Assembly (NCBI RefSeq): GCF_006716185.1
Contig: NZ_VFOP01000001.1
Span: forward strand, 2,790,001-2,854,000
DNA from: Ornithinicoccus hortensis
GTDB taxonomy: Bacteria; Actinomycetota; Actinomycetes; Actinomycetales; Dermatophilaceae
Reading direction: 5' to 3'
DNA length: 64,000 nucleotides
The notes beneath the pieces are model-generated. The model was not told the origin of the DNA, made no database searches, and saw only the letters and a list, made by a program, of their open reading frames with translations. A program made the translations under genes and the position numbers. Positions 62,680 through 64,000 of the stretch are shown in pieces; the stretch's first letter is position 1; each line of letters starts with the position of its first letter.

Positions 62680-64000
62680 GGCCTGTTCACCTCACCCACC
62701 GCCTCCGCGGACTCAAGGGTCAGCACATTCGGCATCGCCCCTCCGGAGGCCGCAAACGCGAGGCCCCACGCGATGCCGGCGGTCCCGGTCATCAGTCCCG
62801 GGGTGTGGACGCCGCGCGGTACCCCGCAGAGCCATCCGTCCCGGCTGCCCGACTCCACCAGGGCCAGGAGGGTCGTGTCGGTGTCCGCGTGGGGAGCGGC
62901 GCCGGAGTGGGTGGCGGCCAGCAGGTTGCCAACGTCGCCGTGGCACAGACAGTGATTGCCGATCCCGCGCACCTCGGATGCTCCCGCCAGCCCGGTGTCC
63001 CACAGCGCGCGGACCGCCAGGTCGCGTTGCCCCGTGAGCCGGTCCGGGTCCGGGATCAGGTCCTGGTGCCTCAGCAGGGCACCACGTCCCAGGGCGCCGC
63101 CACCCGCGCCGTGACACCAGGCACGCATCGCCCCGCCGCGACCCGTGGCGATGGTCCGGAGGTCCGCCGAGTCGCCGCTCTGGCTGTCGAAGTGTTGGTC
63201 CTCGTGGGCCAGGGCACCGGCGATCAGGTCCCCCACGTCGGCGCCGGAGTCGGCTTCGTGTAGCCGGGCGAGCGCGAGGGCGATGCCGAGGGTGCCGTGC
63301 GAGAGCCCCACGAGGGGTTGGCCGTCGGAGACCGGGCTGATCCACCCGAGTTCACCCTCGCCCAGGCCCTGGGCTGTCTCGCGCAGCCGGTCGGCGGCGC
63401 AGTGGGCCACCTCCAAGGCCGGAGTCGGGGCGAACGGCGCGACGGCGAGTGCGGCCAGCAGCGCCCCGGCGCTGCCCGACACGATGTCGGCATTATCGTC
63501 GACCTGGACAAGTTTCCCGAGCGTGTCCAGGAGCCCTGCTGCTGCGTCACCCCAGTCTGCCCGGTCACGCAACGTCGCGGCCGTCGCCAGGGCGTACATG
63601 GTGCCGCCGACGATGCCGAATGCTCCCGCATCCATCCCGGCGACCCCCCGCTTGGCGACCTGGCCTGCCGACAGTTCCGCCATGACGGCTGCCTGGGACG
63701 CGACCTGGCCCATCGCCCGGTCGGCGTACTCGACGACCCGGTCGTCTCCCCCGACGCTCGCGACCGCGGACAGCGCCAACGCGATACCCGGCACACCTGC
63801 ATACAGGTCCATGGACGTCGGGGAGAGGGTCCACCACCGTTCGTCGACCAGGTTCAGCCCGATCCAGCCGAGGTGTCCATCCCGTTCCACGGCCGAGTCG
63901 CACAGGGTGCGGGCGATCTCGTGGGCGGCCTCGACCACCTGTTCCCGGGAGGCCCCGGCGGCCGGTCGGGGCCGCGACCAGCCCGGCCACTTGTCGACCT
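62676..64000 (-). CDS. Lanthionine synthetase, LanC-like cyclase domain of LanM (5' end beyond window)
   Basis: The frame is open to the window edge, so the gene begins outside. The visible 440 residues are a LanC-like cyclase. The start GHLGWIGLNLVDERWWTLSP then DLYAGVPGIALALSAVA matches the junction and domain start seen in LanM. Zinc ligands are the Cys in RAWCHGAGG and the Cys-His pair in NHCLCHGDVGN. The final TGTAGIAWGLAFAASGG is typical. It forms lanthionine rings by adding Cys to dehydrated Ser/Thr. The dehydratase half and the precursor gene should lie to the right. Confidence 0.88.
   Translation of the reverse strand, partial: VDKWPGWSRPRPAAGASREQVVEAAHEIARTLCDSAVERDGHLGWIGLNLVDERWWTLSPTSMDLYAGVPGIALALSAVASVGGDDRVVEYADRAMGQVASQAAVMAELSAGQVAKRGVAGMDAGAFGIVGGTMYALATAATLRDRADWGDAAAGLLDTLGKLVQVDDNADIVSGSAGALLAALAVAPFAPTPALEVAHCAADRLRETAQGLGEGELGWISPVSDGQPLVGLSHGTLGIALALARLHEADSGADVGDLIAGALAHEDQHFDSQSGDSADLRTIATGRGGAMRAWCHGAGGGALGRGALLRHQDLIPDPDRLTGQRDLAVRALWDTGLAGASEVRGIGNHCLCHGDVGNLLAATHSGAAPHADTDTTLLALVESGSRDGWLCGVPRGVHTPGLMTGTAGIAWGLAFAASGGAMPNVLTLESAEAVGEVNRP

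Overview
The window is 64 kb of very high-GC DNA with dense gene packing, ATGA/GTGA stop-start overlaps and many GTG starts. It is typical of an actinobacterium. Gene content (cell-wall-binding repeat proteins, F420-type oxidoreductases, a CPA1 antiporter, an Lsr2-type DNA-binding tail) and codon habits suggest the Micrococcales, perhaps Intrasporangiaceae or Ornithinimicrobiaceae. The family is an inference and cannot be settled from this sequence alone.

Layout. 0-10 kb: mostly housekeeping and solitary genes (YcaQ-like winged-helix protein, secreted polysaccharide deacetylase with cell-wall-binding repeats, a TetR/membrane-protein pair, PfkB kinase, PhzF, PLP decarboxylase, Na+/H+ antiporter). 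10-18 kb: topoisomerase IV subunit A, argG behind an ArgR-type box, an unknown gene, pepN. 18-21 kb: a second, editing-less threonyl-tRNA synthetase behind a Thr-codon leader peptide and attenuator, then a DHA2-type exporter. 21-24 kb: cytosine-deaminase-like amidohydrolase with a PheC-like lipoprotein, and small genes. 24.4-27.1 kb: a lower-GC island with a wrecked IS982-family transposase, a second transposase scrap and a secreted metzincin plus lipoprotein pair. 27-34 kb: FAH hydrolase, cupin, DUF5995, CtlX/Lrp divergent pair and a three-gene ABC exporter.

34.3-47.2 kb is a purine-ureide catabolic cluster. UraD, UraH and urate oxidase take urate to allantoin, AllB opens allantoin, AllE acts on ureidoglycine, and Gcl, Hyi, GlxR and GlxK move glyoxylate to phosphoglycerate. 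A malic enzyme and a CitE-like DUF6986 protein are co-transcribed with allE. An IclR (AllR-like) regulator sits in the middle, and related palindromes lie at three promoters. Allantoate amidohydrolase/allantoicase and ureidoglycolate lyase are not in the window.

47-57 kb holds an unknown gene, an M4 metalloprotease fused to an emfourin-like inhibitor domain, F420/PPOX, hexapeptide-repeat, cysteine-less HesB-like, OYE, LysE and TetR genes, an ERCC4 nuclease with an Lsr2-type tail, and a DAHP synthase behind a Tyr-Trp-Phe-Phe leader peptide. 57.3-64 kb (minus strand) is most of a class II lanthipeptide operon cut by the window edge. It contains the LanC-like domain of LanM, an adaptor, a C39-peptidase ABC exporter, a permease, a luciferase-like flavin oxidoreductase and an ABC ATPase, with a methyltransferase downstream. 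The precursor peptide is not in view.
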